Shown here piece by piece: positions 34,329 to 44,947 of a DNA stretch of 64,000 nt. The stretch is taken from the NCBI GenBank assembly GCA_030374805.1, contig JARGSG010000199.1, positions 62,001 through 126,000 of the forward strand. The letters are read 5' to 3'. Position 1 is the stretch's first letter. Each line of letters starts with the position of its first letter. The DNA is from Gracilaria gracilis. Its lineage: Eukaryota > Rhodophyta > Florideophyceae > Gracilariales > Gracilariaceae. The translations under genes were made by a program, and so were the position numbers. The notes under the pieces were generated by a model. It was not told the origin of the DNA. It did no database searches and worked only from the letters and a program-made list of their open reading frames with translations.

Positions 34329-36641
34329 ATGGAAGTGCCTCTCACGCCTGGAAAGACCGCTTTCCTTACCAATTTCATCTCAGAAGTGTTGGTAGTTGCT
34401 GCAGTTCTTGGATTGGTGCGGTCATTGAATGCGCTTGGTAGATGGAAGCTCTACCGATCCGGAAAGGTTGATATGAATATGCATTTCCATGACATGGGTT
34501 TCACGTCGGCATTCTGGAGTGCTTTCCGAGTGCGCGGGGTTTCTCGTTGTGTTTGCTGCCTACTATGCTTTCAAGCAATCTTCAGTGCAATCACTCTGGT
34601 GCTAATGATTTCTGCTCCAATTGGCATATCTGAGTCAAGGAATTATCGTGTAGATCGGAATCATACAGTGAAGGGAGACGCACTTTGTCGTACGACTGGT
34701 CAGACCTCTGCTTCTGCTTATATAGGAGAAGCGGCAGAGAGAGTCAGAAAACACCTTGAATCAGGTGGAAGTGTTCTAAGAGTAGGAAAAACAGGTAGGA
34801 ATGCCGATGCACTCCTGGTGGAAGATGATGAGTTCAGCCTCGGCCCTACCCTGGTAGATCATGAGTTCACGATTTCAGTGTCGATGAATATTTCGGGCGG
34901 CCCTGGAATCTTTCCAGAGCGCGAATGTGATGACGATTCTTTTTTCTTTGGCAGATCTGATGTTCCATGGACCACAAGCAAATATGGTTTCCACAAAAGG
35001 ACACGGGTCAAAGAGAAACTAGTGGTAGAAGGTCCATTGTATTTCATATACATTGTTGGAGACAATCAAATTCCTCCATATGATATGGAGCTGTACGTGT
35101 TCGCCATATGTGATGTACCTCGACTGGAATTAGAGGAAGGCGAACCTGAAATGGTCATCAGTAACTGTACAGTCGCCAACCTCAACCGAAACGCTACTCT
35201 GGATGACAATTGGTTGACCATTGATATAGAAACTGCAGCCTTGATGGAAATGGTAAAGACGTACCCAGGTTTAAGGATTTCAGAACTGGGAATGAGGTCA
35301 CTGATGGTCTTCGATTTGGCGGATGCTCTGAGTCGAGATTCTTGTGGAAATTTATATGTTGCATATCTTCCTTTGTCCGAGGTTTCCAGGACGTCAATCA
35401 TCATTATATTGGCATTGAGTGGAGTTACGTTCGTGAGTGTTGTAGCAGCGGCCTTGTCACTGTTGTTTACAAAAGGAACATACAACTGGAACGGGTCGTA
35501 CCAAAGGGTGATTAGTCTAGCCCTACGCTCAGAATCGAATAGAGTTGAGAACTGTACGGGAATAGCTACTGCTTCGAGGACCGACATTGGGAGAATCCGA
35601 AAATTCCTATCGTTCCAGACTACCAAATGGGTAGCTAGGGACCTGTCTCCATCCAAACTGAGACAGGCCCGCTACAGTTACACAAACTTTCATGTAACCA
35701 GAACGCTTTTTTTGAGCGCATTCATATATAGTGGGCTGTGCATCAGTTGGCCACGCTCTCAGCAGGACGGCAAACCGTCTCGGCCGACATGCACCGCGGC
35801 TACCATCTTGGTGCTTTGGATTATCCAGAATTCTCTTTTGTAGAAGGCGACTAATGTTAGGCGCGGAGCTCCGGCTCGAATGGAATGCCACAATTTAAGA
35901 CGTAAACCATTGCAGGGTTATCAGGCGCGGTGGACGGCTACGAAGTATTGGTTGGCTTATCAAGCAGGCACGAGACATGTTTCGCAACGCGCAAACGCTC
36001 ACGTACTTCTACGGTATGGACAAGAACGTCTGATTTAGGCTGAAGAAGGTGATTGTGTTGTTTGAAAAATATAGGCTTCACATCTTGCTGCTTTTGTACA
36101 GCGCGTACGGGCCAAAACAGGGAAACTCAACAAGCGCGGGCTTCAAATTGACGCGGAGAGTGCGTACGACTATCTAAAGAGTCGCAGAGAGGTTGACGTT
36201 GGGCGTCGAGGCAATGTGTGGGAGTAGGAAAATCGCTGGGCGGCGCTGTGGCTGTGTAAATCAGAAGGTTTTCTTGGTTTGTTTTGGCAAGTGCGGCGGG
36301 TGGGAGTGGCAGTACTTCGGTGCGTATACTGCAGATTCGGTTTAGGAGTAAACCTGTTTGCCACTTAGTTGAAAGTTCCCTGTTGCCCACAATTGGAACT
36401 TTGGATAGGGTGCCGCTTACCCTATCCAGAGTCCCAAAGAAAGGCAGCAAGAGCGTCTACGTGCCGCCATCTGATTCGCGCAGCAGTTAGAAGTTTGGAA
36501 CGATAGGAATTTTCGGATTCTCCCATTGTTATCGAGCCGGTGAACAGAAATCTAGAAAGCACGACGTATGATGTTCATGCTGTTCCAAGAGGATATATAT
36601 CCCACCCAGTGCCAAAGGTAAGTATGAAGTTGATTCGCTAA
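34329..36641 (+). pseudogene. Membrane glycoprotein family member 3, split by a transposon
   Basis: Start ATG 34329 (MEVPLTPGKTAF). First part 34329-35588 encodes 420 residues: helix 1 at ~11-30 (FISEVLVVAAVLGLV), helix 2 at ~75-97 (VCCLLCFQAIFSAITLVLMISA), an ectodomain ~98-355 with N-x-S/T sites (NHTV, NISG, NCTV, NRNAT), helix 3 at ~357-380 (IIIILALSGVTFVSVVAAALSLL) and a tail ending ASRTDI. A 936-bp element interrupts the gene at codon 420. Immediately after it the frame goes on as VIEPVNRNLESTTYDVHAV and ends with TAA at 36639-36641, giving about 457 residues, the size of the two paralogues. The N-terminal pattern PxxxGxxxAF and the tail (xxEPV, as in LEPV/LKPV of the others) tie it to that family, though distantly. 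Function unknown. Confidence 0.78.
35589..36524. mobile_element. 936-bp non-autonomous TIR element inside glycoprotein gene 3
   Basis: Inverted ends GGGAGAATCCGAAAATTCC... are 32 bases long with one mismatch (35589-35620, 36493-36524). ATT lies on both sides (35586-35588 and 36525-36527), a 3-bp target duplication. No transposase inside. The terminal sequence resembles that of the 5.3-kb element at 46635 (GGGTGCATCCGAAAATCC), so the two probably belong to one superfamily with 3-bp duplications (PIF/Harbinger-like). An internal hairpin GGATAGGGT/ACCCTATCC lies near 36,412. Confidence 0.92.
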
Positions 36642-36907
36642 GTGATAGAAACGAATGGAACGCCTGGAGTGAAGTATATAGCTAAGGTATCCGGTATTCA
36701 ACTATGCTTACACAGCTAACCATAGCCATACTTAGTGATTAATCGAGGAGAAGAACTTCAAGTATGCGTTCTTTCTCTATCCGAGCCATGATTACTCTAT
36801 ACTAGATCTTCAAATTTGTAACTCATTTTCTACTAAGTTATTGATAGTTTAGTAAAATGATCTGTTAATGAAACTGTACCACCCGTTTGCAATGTTGAAT
36901 TCGACTA

Positions 36908-37363
36908 CACCCAGTAACCGTAAATAAAGTGGGCTACATTATTTACGGTAACAATTCTGAGGAGGAGGAAACCTATAATAATGTGGCCCACAATAAATTA
37001 GGTACCACATTTTTTATGGTCCAGAACTGTATAATGTGGGCTACATTAATTAAAACAGGCGTTAATAATGTGGGTATCTACCTTTAAAATCTTAATAAAA
37101 AAGTGCTTAAGACAACGCAGAATCGAAGAAGAACACTGTTGTTAATTATATGGGGCAAACAAACCAAGAAACAAATTGCATTAGCTTACAATCGGCAAAC
37201 CAAGTGCGCAGAACCTTGTAGAAGCTCATATTAAAAACGTAATAGGTGATAAATTAAAAATATATTTAGCTTTCAACCAATATGGAAACCTGTTTTAGTA
37301 TGGCCCACATTAATTTGGTTACCACACTATTTTTTTACCCACTTTATATGCGGTTACTAGGTG
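36908..37363. mobile_element. MITE with TA duplication and internal repeats
   Basis: Ends CACCCAGTAACCGTAAATAA and, reversed, CACCTAGTAACCGCATATAA, about 27 bases with 4 mismatches, followed by AAGTGGG in both. TA flanks each end (36906-36907, 37364-37365), as for Tc1/mariner-type MITEs. Inside, the motif AATGTGGGCTACATTAATT and variants recur at least four times in both orientations. No ORF. Confidence 0.8.
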
Positions 37364-37457
37364 TACAGTATTTGACACAGAACAAAGCAAACGGTTGCAA
37401 ATTTACATAAACATATAGATATATCGTAGAAACTCAACAACAACGTAGTTGACAGAT

Positions 37458-38740
37458 TTACAGTTCCGGGGGAGCAATTGTGTCGTCATCAGAACCAATA
37501 TGGCCAAAGTTATATTCCAAACGCATCTTCTTTTTCTCATGATATCGTTTTTGGGCCTTCTCGCGCTTCGTGGACGTCTCTTGCCCAATATGACGTAGAC
37601 GGTTCTTCACTTTTTGATAGTGCTCGCCGTCTTTGACTCGCAGGGGGTGCCACAACACATGTAAATTATTCAAAGCACCACCAAATTCAAGAAACCTATT
37701 GCAGTTCTTTTCAGCCCATCTCCAATTTGCAGTAAATATTTTCCACAAAGTAGTCAAACGCCTGAACCAGTTTCTGACGATGATGCGATCTGATGAAATA
37801 CAGCGACTTGGTTTGGTCGGTTGAGTAGTTAGGAATCCATTTGGAGAACTTTTTGTTGGATGCACAAGTCGAAAACGTTCATCTCCATCTTGAAATTCTT
37901 TATCACCAATGACCGCCCACATTTCAGGATGCTTGTTACACAATTCTACTATACCCACAAGGCTCTTCTCGTTTTCTCGCTTCCGTAAAGCATTACTATA
38001 AAACTTATAGTTTTCGTGAAATATACCTATATCTGCTTTTGACCTCGGGTAGTGGTCGGTCATTCCGAAAGCCAACCCGTTTGATTTTAACGAAACTTCT
38101 GTCTTGTAGCTGTACAATTTGTTTTTACCACTGATGTATACCTTGCCTTTCTCCATAAGACCCCTTGGGCGACTGCATTAATTAAAAACATTAGTAGCCT
38201 AACGTGCGTAAGTTATATTGAAAAAACTTTCTTTCTTCTCCGCAAGTTTCTTAAAATAAAACGTTCCGCCCAGATCAAATACATAACTCTGCGCCAGTAG
38301 AGTCGCAAGCATAACAACAAATTTTGTTACCAATCTCCCGAAGGCAACTCCTTTGATATTCAACATGCTCTCTAAAAGTTCCCACTGTCCTCCATGTTTA
38401 AAAACAGTTAGGGTCATAAACAGTATATTCTTCGGCGTATGAATGTAACGTCTTTCTTTTCCAGTATTACACTCATGCCGAATTAGAGGCTCTAATGCAG
38501 ACCACATTTTTGGAACTCAGTTTTTGTAAAATTGGTCATGCGAAGCACGGTTTTGGAATCACAATTGCGAAGAAATGAATCATACATTGGACTATCGGAA
38601 TCGGTTTCTTCGTCACTGTCCGAAATGTTTGGCTCGATGCCGAATTGGTCCAGGGCCTCCTCACGCGCAATCTGAGCTTCTGTTCATAATTCAAGAGCCT
38701 GATTCGTCTCCTGTGTTGAGAGAGGTTCTACTTGAGACAT
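37458..38740 (-). pseudogene. PIF-type DDE transposase, decayed
   Basis: Reads on - from ATG at 38740 (MSQVEPLSTQETN) through an acidic linker (NISDSDEETDSDSP), TNFTKTEFQK, then MWSALEPLIRHECNTGKERR, KNILFMTLTVFKHGGQWELL, and the core YISGKNKLYSYKTEVSL, TDHYPRSKADIGIF, MWAVIGDKEFQDGDERFR, SSDRIIVRNWFRRLTTLW. This is the PIF/DDE_4 type common in oomycetes and algae. Breaks: TGA at 38684-38686, a frameshift near 38505 (before MWSALEP) and another between 38199 and 38156. The GDKEFQ block is the second catalytic Asp and SSDRIIVRN holds the usual third region. No inverted ends were found. Confidence 0.85.
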
Positions 38741-39708
38741 TGTGCGATAAACTTCGTAGAGTACCGGTGTCGCAATGTTGTGGTTATTGTTTCTCTTTTA
38801 TTAGGCACGAACGAAAGTAGTCTACTCTGTTGGAGTAAATATATTTTAACGTCATGTCCATTCGATGGAGAAGATTGTCTGTGTTACATATGTTCGAAAA
38901 GTATCGTAGAGAACGTTGCGAGATCTAATCATAAAACGTAAAGAACAGCAAGTGATGCTGTGGAACCTCTGTTTCCTAGCCGTAGAAAAGCAAGGATATG
39001 CTAGATCGAAATTCAGGGGTGCTCAATTCAGCACTGCCACAAACTGATGGGGGTCAACAAAATGTAAGCTGTTAATGGCAAGCAGCATGAATTGTTGCAA
39101 TCAGATTGCATATGTAGACTTAGTTAGTGCGCAAATGGGCGGTGTTTGCGTAGTTTCTTGGGAGTCCAAGATTTGAGATTGTAACTAAGTACTGAATTTA
39201 GGGCATTGTACAAGATCTCATGGTAGAAGTTGTCTTCTTTAGGGTTCAATGAAGCCACTTTGATTACGCATATTCTATGCAACATCGCAGACATTCCCTG
39301 ACTTGGTATACCACTTATATATTCTATCAAAACACTGATAAATTGCGTTAGTTACTGTAAACTTCGTAAAAGGTCTACTGGGAGGTCTGCGGAAGCTTCT
39401 CCAGTGCAAAAGGGTATACGGTTTGAACATCGAGTAACAAAATGTTTGAAGCGGTTGAATATGGTGTGATGAGGAGACGGAAGGTGGGGGAAGGTTTCCT
39501 CTGCAAACATGTAACGTAGTTACCTCCACGAAATGAAACAAAGCTAACTGCCATTCTTTGTCAGTAGAGAATTTACGCTACAGAAATTATCGTAGAAAGT
39601 CTCATGTCCATCAATAGCACGCATCACACAAAATTTGCCCTACGGAATTTGTGAACTGTACTTTACGTCTTTGGAATCGCGTTGCCTTGCATTTCGACGA
39701 GGGTCCAA
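38741..39708. other. Non-coding region between two PIF transposases
   Basis: Two short frames only, none convincing. May include the ends of both transposons, but I could not match any inverted repeat. A small palindrome GTAACGTAGTTAC lies near 39,510. Confidence 0.5.
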
Positions 39709-40893
39709 ATGAGGAGGTCAGGATCGCGTACTAGTACCGACGGTAAACATCTCATGGTTCGTCAAGATGAGTATTCAATTGGGCAGGCGCGTGCTCGTCA
39801 TCGTCGACGACTCAAACGTTTTCAAATTGCTGTAGTTGCTGACACAGATCCCCTACTGCTGCTCCCTTTGTGGAACAAAGTTCAAAGCGCACGAGATGAT
39901 GTAGGGAACTTGAAAACAAGACTTTGGTTCATTCAGCAAACCACTTTCAACTTGAACGTATATTCCGATGAGCAATGTTTACATGATTTCCGATTCCGCC
40001 GCAATGATATTGGCAGAGTGGCTGCAGTTATGAACTGGGAAGTGAAGCACACTTTACGAAACCGTTATAGATGTGAATCTATTACTGCCTGCTGCATTAT
40101 TCTTAAGCGCTTAGCCTCAGCACACACATGGTACGATTTGGAACCAATGTTCGGAATGAGGTACAGTCATGTAAGTGAAGTCTTTTGGGAAGGGGTAGAG
40201 CGCTTTGTAGAGTCAAAGATTAGACTAATCACAGAACTGCAACACAAACTCCTCGCCGAACAAAGCGCAATATATGCTGAGGCTCTACGTAATTGCGGTG
40301 CTCCATTGAAAAGTTGTGGGGGCTTTATTGATTGTACAAAAATAGTGATGTGCCGTGAGGGTGGGGAGGGATGTAATCAAAGAGCTTGCTACTCTGGGCA
40401 TATTCGCAAATACTGCCTAAAGTATCAGACAATTTCAACGCCAGATGGTCTTATCTTCCATCTTTTTGAACCGATAGTAGGAAGAAGACACGATCTGACG
40501 CTGTTGAGAAGAAGTGGAATAAAGCCGATCATGCAAAGTTGTATGATTATAAACGGCCTCCAGCATTACGTTTACGGAGATCCAGCCTACCTTTTACGCC
40601 AATGGTTGCAGACAGCCTTCCAAAGGCTCTTTGTGACAAGGGAGCAGCTTGAGTATAATTCTTCAATGAACGCTCTACGATCTTCTGTAGAATGGAAATA
40701 CAAGGACTTGAAACAGATCTGGGTTCGTAATGCATTTTCTCGCCTCTTGTGCGTGCATTTTTTTTCGGTTGCGCTGCTCCACATATCTTCGGCTCTGTTG
40801 CTCAACTTCAAGACGTATCTGGAAAAGGGTGGACAGGTTAGCACGTACTTCGGGTGTGAAGCATCGATGTTTGATAATTATTGTGCTTTGTGA
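39709..40893 (+). CDS. PIF/Harbinger transposase, intact ORF
   Basis: Start ATG 39709 (MRRSGSRTSTDG), 394 residues, no internal stop. The catalytic triad of the DDE_4 family is visible: Asp208 in GGFIDCTKIVMC, Asp291 in HYVYGDPAYLL and Glu328 in RSSVEWKYKDLKQIW. Other family marks: YSGHIRKYCLKYQT, STPDGLIFHL, VGRRHDLTLL. The N-terminal half (EQCLHDFRFRRNDIGRV, ITACCIILKRLASAHTWYDL) fits the usual helix-turn-helix region. Family length is normally 350-450 residues, so it looks complete. The SANT-type partner protein is not adjacent; decayed candidates lie at 45 and 53 kb. Terminal repeats not identified. Confidence 0.92.
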   Translation: MRRSGSRTSTDGKHLMVRQDEYSIGQARARHRRRLKRFQIAVVADTDPLLLLPLWNKVQSARDDVGNLKTRLWFIQQTTFNLNVYSDEQCLHDFRFRRNDIGRVAAVMNWEVKHTLRNRYRCESITACCIILKRLASAHTWYDLEPMFGMRYSHVSEVFWEGVERFVESKIRLITELQHKLLAEQSAIYAEALRNCGAPLKSCGGFIDCTKIVMCREGGEGCNQRACYSGHIRKYCLKYQTISTPDGLIFHLFEPIVGRRHDLTLLRRSGIKPIMQSCMIINGLQHYVYGDPAYLLRQWLQTAFQRLFVTREQLEYNSSMNALRSSVEWKYKDLKQIWVRNAFSRLLCVHFFSVALLHISSALLLNFKTYLEKGGQVSTYFGCEASMFDNYCAL

Positions 40894-41794
40894 TTGTCTT
40901 CTCTCCACTCTAAAGGAAAACGTAAATCGTATAGCCAATGGAAGAATCGCAGATGGGGTTTTATTGGAGCGAAGGACGGGAGCAAGACGTATGGACATGC
41001 GCATGTGCGCTCTGAATTTGTTGCTACTGGAATCTGTCTGGGTAGATAGTGCAACCCGTATATTGTGGGCGGCTTGTTGTGGAGATGTCAGGTCTAGAGA
41101 GCTCCCGGGACTAAGTGACTTCTTATTGTTACAATTTCACCCACTGCAGTCTTTCTTTCTAACTCCACGTCGTCGCCGGACTCTGCAGGCCACCCGCACC
41201 GCACTCCACCAATTTCATTCTTTCATCTAAATCTTCGCGGAACGAAACGTTCCTTAAATTCCCTCCCTCCCGCACCATTTTTCGACCAAGATTGGTCTGG
41301 TTCTACTGCACTTTGGGAACAGACGACGAGAGACTGTCGCTCTGAAACTGATCAAGAGGCACCTCAAGCGTGCTATCCCCACTGCGAAATAACGCATCTC
41401 CATGATGGAGATGTTCCAAAAACTGCTACAATAGCATTGGTTCTTCTTCTAGTAAACGTTCTGGCTGCGGCCGTTGAGCGTAATAACACTTCATTCAAGC
41501 AACCACATCCGCTGGTCTCTGTCTGGTTTGGGACGCATGTCGCTCGCGGAGTGCCCTTCTCCGCGCTTCGAAGGACGGAAGAAGCTGTATCAGTACAGGA
41601 TCCGCTTCGGTCCTGCACCTCTACCAGAATTTCAAAAGCTTCGAAATTTAGCAAACCATTGGAGGGGAACAAAGACCGTTCGTCTCAGATGAACCCCCAT
41701 GTACCACCTACCACGAACCCCGGTCACCTTGCTGCACATCCATGAGGAAACCAGCAGCGCAGACATTCTGGCCTTGGGTCTGCAAGACGAAACG
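40894..41794. other. Region between the PIF transposase and the dsRBD/exonuclease gene
   Basis: Open frames at 41437-41745 and 41474-41692 (+) are Ser/Thr/Pro-rich and may be the decayed 5' part of the next gene, but I cannot confirm it. Nothing else seen. Confidence 0.4.
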
Positions 41795-44167
41795 AAATTT
41801 CATCCCCCATTCAACATACCACGAATATCCATACACAGAACGCGGGTACTCCTGGAAACAAGGAGGTTCCTAGGCGCAACAGCCTTCCTGATCCTGCACT
41901 ATCCAACCACGAAAACAGGGTACCACATTTTGATACGGCACCCGCGGTAGTAGGGGTTCCGCCGTTTCCTCATGCATTTGCAGTGCCCACAATTCCACCT
42001 GGGGGTCAACTAAGATTTGATTCCGTCAACATGAACAGGCCAGGGGCAAAACGCTGCAAATGGAAATGATAATGGTATGCCCAATCCGTACTTTGGACGT
42101 GGACGTTCACATCTTGGTCAAGCCCCAGAGGAACGAGTTCACGGACTGCCACCAGAAGCACTCATGCAGCTCAACAGATTTCATCCCCCTTTTCTTCCGT
42201 TTTCTTCCATGACGTCGATGATGGGTTATCAAGGTCAGCTGGCAGTGCAGCCAAACGTCTTTGCCTGTGTACCTCAAATGGGCGTGAACCCTTATCTTCA
42301 AAGTCCTGGGGGAGGTGTGTACACTCATTATTGGGCCCATATCAACCCAGCTATGAATGGCATCTTAATATCGTGCAACCCGTTTTCGGTCAGTCCACCT
42401 ACAGTGCCTAGGCCTGATCATGAAGGCCCATCCTTTCCGACGCGACCGACCGTGTGGCAGCCGACTCCTCAGGTCAGACCAGAGAAAGTAGATACACCGC
42501 CGAGTGCGGAACCAACAAAAGAATCTGTAAAGAACATCGAAAAGCCACGGATATCTTCAGACTCTGATATGGATGGCAGGGCAAAAACTGCAAACGAAGA
42601 TGGACGGTCGAAGAAAGACTAGAAACAGCCAGCTAAGAAGTCTCAGACGCGGAAACCTCTAGAGACGTCACAGAATGAAGTCGACGCAATTCCATGCGAC
42701 GAAGAAGAAGACGGAGTAGGCTTTCTTTCCTGTTTTAATCAGTTACCACAGAAAAAGAAGTTTGTCTTCCTCCCAAATCTACGGTTTGAACAAGTGTATG
42801 TTCGGGGAAAAGGAGCTTCGAAATGGAGGTGCACGATGATCGCAAGATTGCTGAACAAATCACTTACAGAGGAAGTTGAAACTATCGCAATCGGCAGAAA
42901 CAAGAGCCATGCGAAAAAAGCTGCGGCCAAAGAACTTCTTTCGAGTTTGAAGTCTAGAGTCTCGGAATTGTTATCCACAGAACCTGGTGGGAAACAAAAT
43001 ACACAGGCCATCAGATCCCAGACAGCACTAAATGTCTTGAATTTCCTGGTTCGTGAACGACACTTGCCCATTTAACCCAACTGTGAGAAAGAAGAGGTAA
43101 GTGAAAACGACGAAGATCGATGTTGTTGCAGCGCGACATTGCTCACCAAAGATCACGGGCGGAAGTTGTTTGCTGAGTACGGATCATCGAAAATCATTGC
43201 AAGACAAAAGTGGGCTCGCAAAGCACTCGAGATTTTGATCGAGTATAAGTCACCGGGCGCGGAGCAGTATCATTACATTATGGAGCCAGGACGTGCACCA
43301 GCAAAAAAGACTTTCGCTAGCATACCGATAGCATCTGAGGTGATAGTGCGAACTAGTGATGATGAGATTTCAAATGCCTCTGGTGACGACATGGTTGATG
43401 ACATGGACTACAGTCTGGAGCTCCCAAATGACTATGAGCTCGTTGTCGCCAAAAGTGAATTCGATTATGAAAAATGGTTTGGGGCCCACGCACAGCCAGG
43501 AGTCAAACTGGGAACCTTCATCGATTCGAAGTTTGCGCGGCTCTCTGTTGGTGACAGCTTCGGGTTTGATGAGAATAATAATGAGTCAGAAGAGTTGAAA
43601 CAACCAATACTGTGCTTTTTGACGGCAAACTCATGCATCGTAATACGAATTGATAAAAGGCAAAGGCGTAAGCGTGAGTCCCATTCGGATCATGTCTCGG
43701 ACATGTTCTGGGTGCCAGAGGTTGTAGCAGAAGCACTGGAAGACCCAAAAGTACAGAAGGTTGCTGTAGGGGGCGATGATGAGCTTGATTTGCTTTTCGA
43801 ATACCATGGAATCCAATGTGAGTCACTTTAAGACATTGCTGTTTTATCTCTTTCCATGGCTGGGTACCGAAGAGTCGGAGATTCTCAAGATCTGTTTTCC
43901 TTAAAAGACCTCAACAAATTTTGGATGCGGAAGGAGTCGAAAGTAATGAGTTGGGAAGGAATATGGTCAGCAAAGCGTCTGTTGGTAGATAAATGGCTTG
44001 GGGAAGAAGATAAGGAAGTAGCATTAGCAGTGTTGTACGCGTACGCCCCATTCTGTACGCGCGAGAAGATTTCTGATGCTGCAGGAATGAAGAGAATGAA
44101 CGCTGCTGGTGGACCCGATGATCTAGAGGTTCTAAATGGGCAAATTGTTGAGGTGGGAGCAGGGTGA
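41795..44167 (+). pseudogene. dsRNA-binding / RNase D-type 3'-5' exonuclease gene, decayed
   Basis: Core frame 42077-44167 runs in one phase for ~697 codons with stops at 42620 (TAG), 43073 (TAA) and 43829 (TAA). A Pro-rich N-terminal part continues upstream to ~41,795 in another phase (frameshift near 42,045: PPFPHAFAVPTIPPGG then PNPYFGRG). About residues 250-295 of the core look like the C-terminal half of a dsRNA-binding domain (WRCTMIARLL, IGRNKSHAKKAAAKELLSSL). A second one follows (CCCSATLLTK, GSSKIIARQKWARKALEIL). Then comes a DEDD exonuclease-like region: GFDEN, ILCFLTANSCIVIRID, VQKVAVGGDDELDLLFEYHG, SLKDLNKFWMRK, SWEGIW, LYAYAPFCTREKI. The acids of exonuclease motifs I and III are not in their usual places. 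The last stop could lie in a 57-nt intron with a GTGAGT donor at 43817. Confidence 0.6.
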
Positions 44168-44383
44168 TACAGTAGAAGCGAAAGAAGTTGAAATGATTCT
44201 TGCGCCGTTGTTGATGAGTTTACAGAAAGTTGTACGTAAAAGATGTTTCCCAAAGGATGAACAGTCAATTACTTCGTAGCATATGGCACTTGAATGTGAG
44301 TGTGTTAAGGAGTGCGGTCAGAGACGGTTAACGCTGGTTTATATGGGGGATTGAAGTACATATGGAGGCAGGACATGTAATGG

Positions 44384-44938
44384 CTAACAGGCGCACGAGG
44401 AAACAGATGAGGTTTGTTTACCAGTGGAGTTGGGTCGAGGTGATAGATTAACGTCCATGAGATCTGTTTCTCCAGCAAGTTGTGAATTTACCATGCTAAG
44501 AAGCGCAGCGGCAATCTTTCTAAACAGAGACTTGATATTGAAACCATTCTTGGCACTGGTTTCAATAAACATGGTGTCATGCTCTTTGGCCTTCGCCTCT
44601 CCCTACTCCGTAGATGCTTGAAGCGATTCTATCTTGTCAGTTTTGTTGCCAACCAAAACTATGATGAAATCGGTATCGCACTTGTTGAGCACATCTTGGA
44701 TCCATTTGTTCACAGAAAGAAAGGACGGTCGATTGGTAACAGCGTAAATGACGACAACTACAGACGAGTCACGAATGTATGACGGGATAAATGGGCGGAA
44801 TCGCTCTTGACCAGCTGTATACCAAAGTGGGAGGCACATTTTGCGAGGTAATTCTAGAACGGCACCTAGAGCGAATGTTGTGTGGGCTAATGTGTTATTC
44901 GTGCAATGATCGCACTTGCTTTTGCTGTACATTATCAT
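44384..44938 (-). pseudogene. Rab6/Ypt6-like small GTPase, decayed
   Basis: Would regulate Golgi vesicle traffic. On -: LWYTAGQERFRPFIPSYIRD (switch II; the invariant Asp of WDTAGQE is Tyr), SSVVVVIYAVT, FIIVLVGNKTDK (guanine-specificity NKxD), FIETSAKNGFNIKSLFRKIA (SAK motif, Rab6-type) and a C-terminal CAC for double geranylgeranylation. IPSYIRDSS and NGFNIKSLFRKIAAAL point to Rab6 rather than other Rabs. A TAG at 44603-44605 lies in the same frame. The P-loop and switch I at the N-terminus are not recognisable before the switch II region. So this is a partial, probably dead copy; its parent gene should be elsewhere. Confidence 0.85.
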
Positions 44939-44947
44939 ATCCCGTAC

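Noticed and set aside
43098-43132. 35-nt GTAAGT...TTGCAG intron in the dsRBD/exonuclease gene
   Set aside because: Splicing it leads to a stop within a few codons and destroys the second dsRBD-like segment; also shorter than the 55-nt introns seen here.
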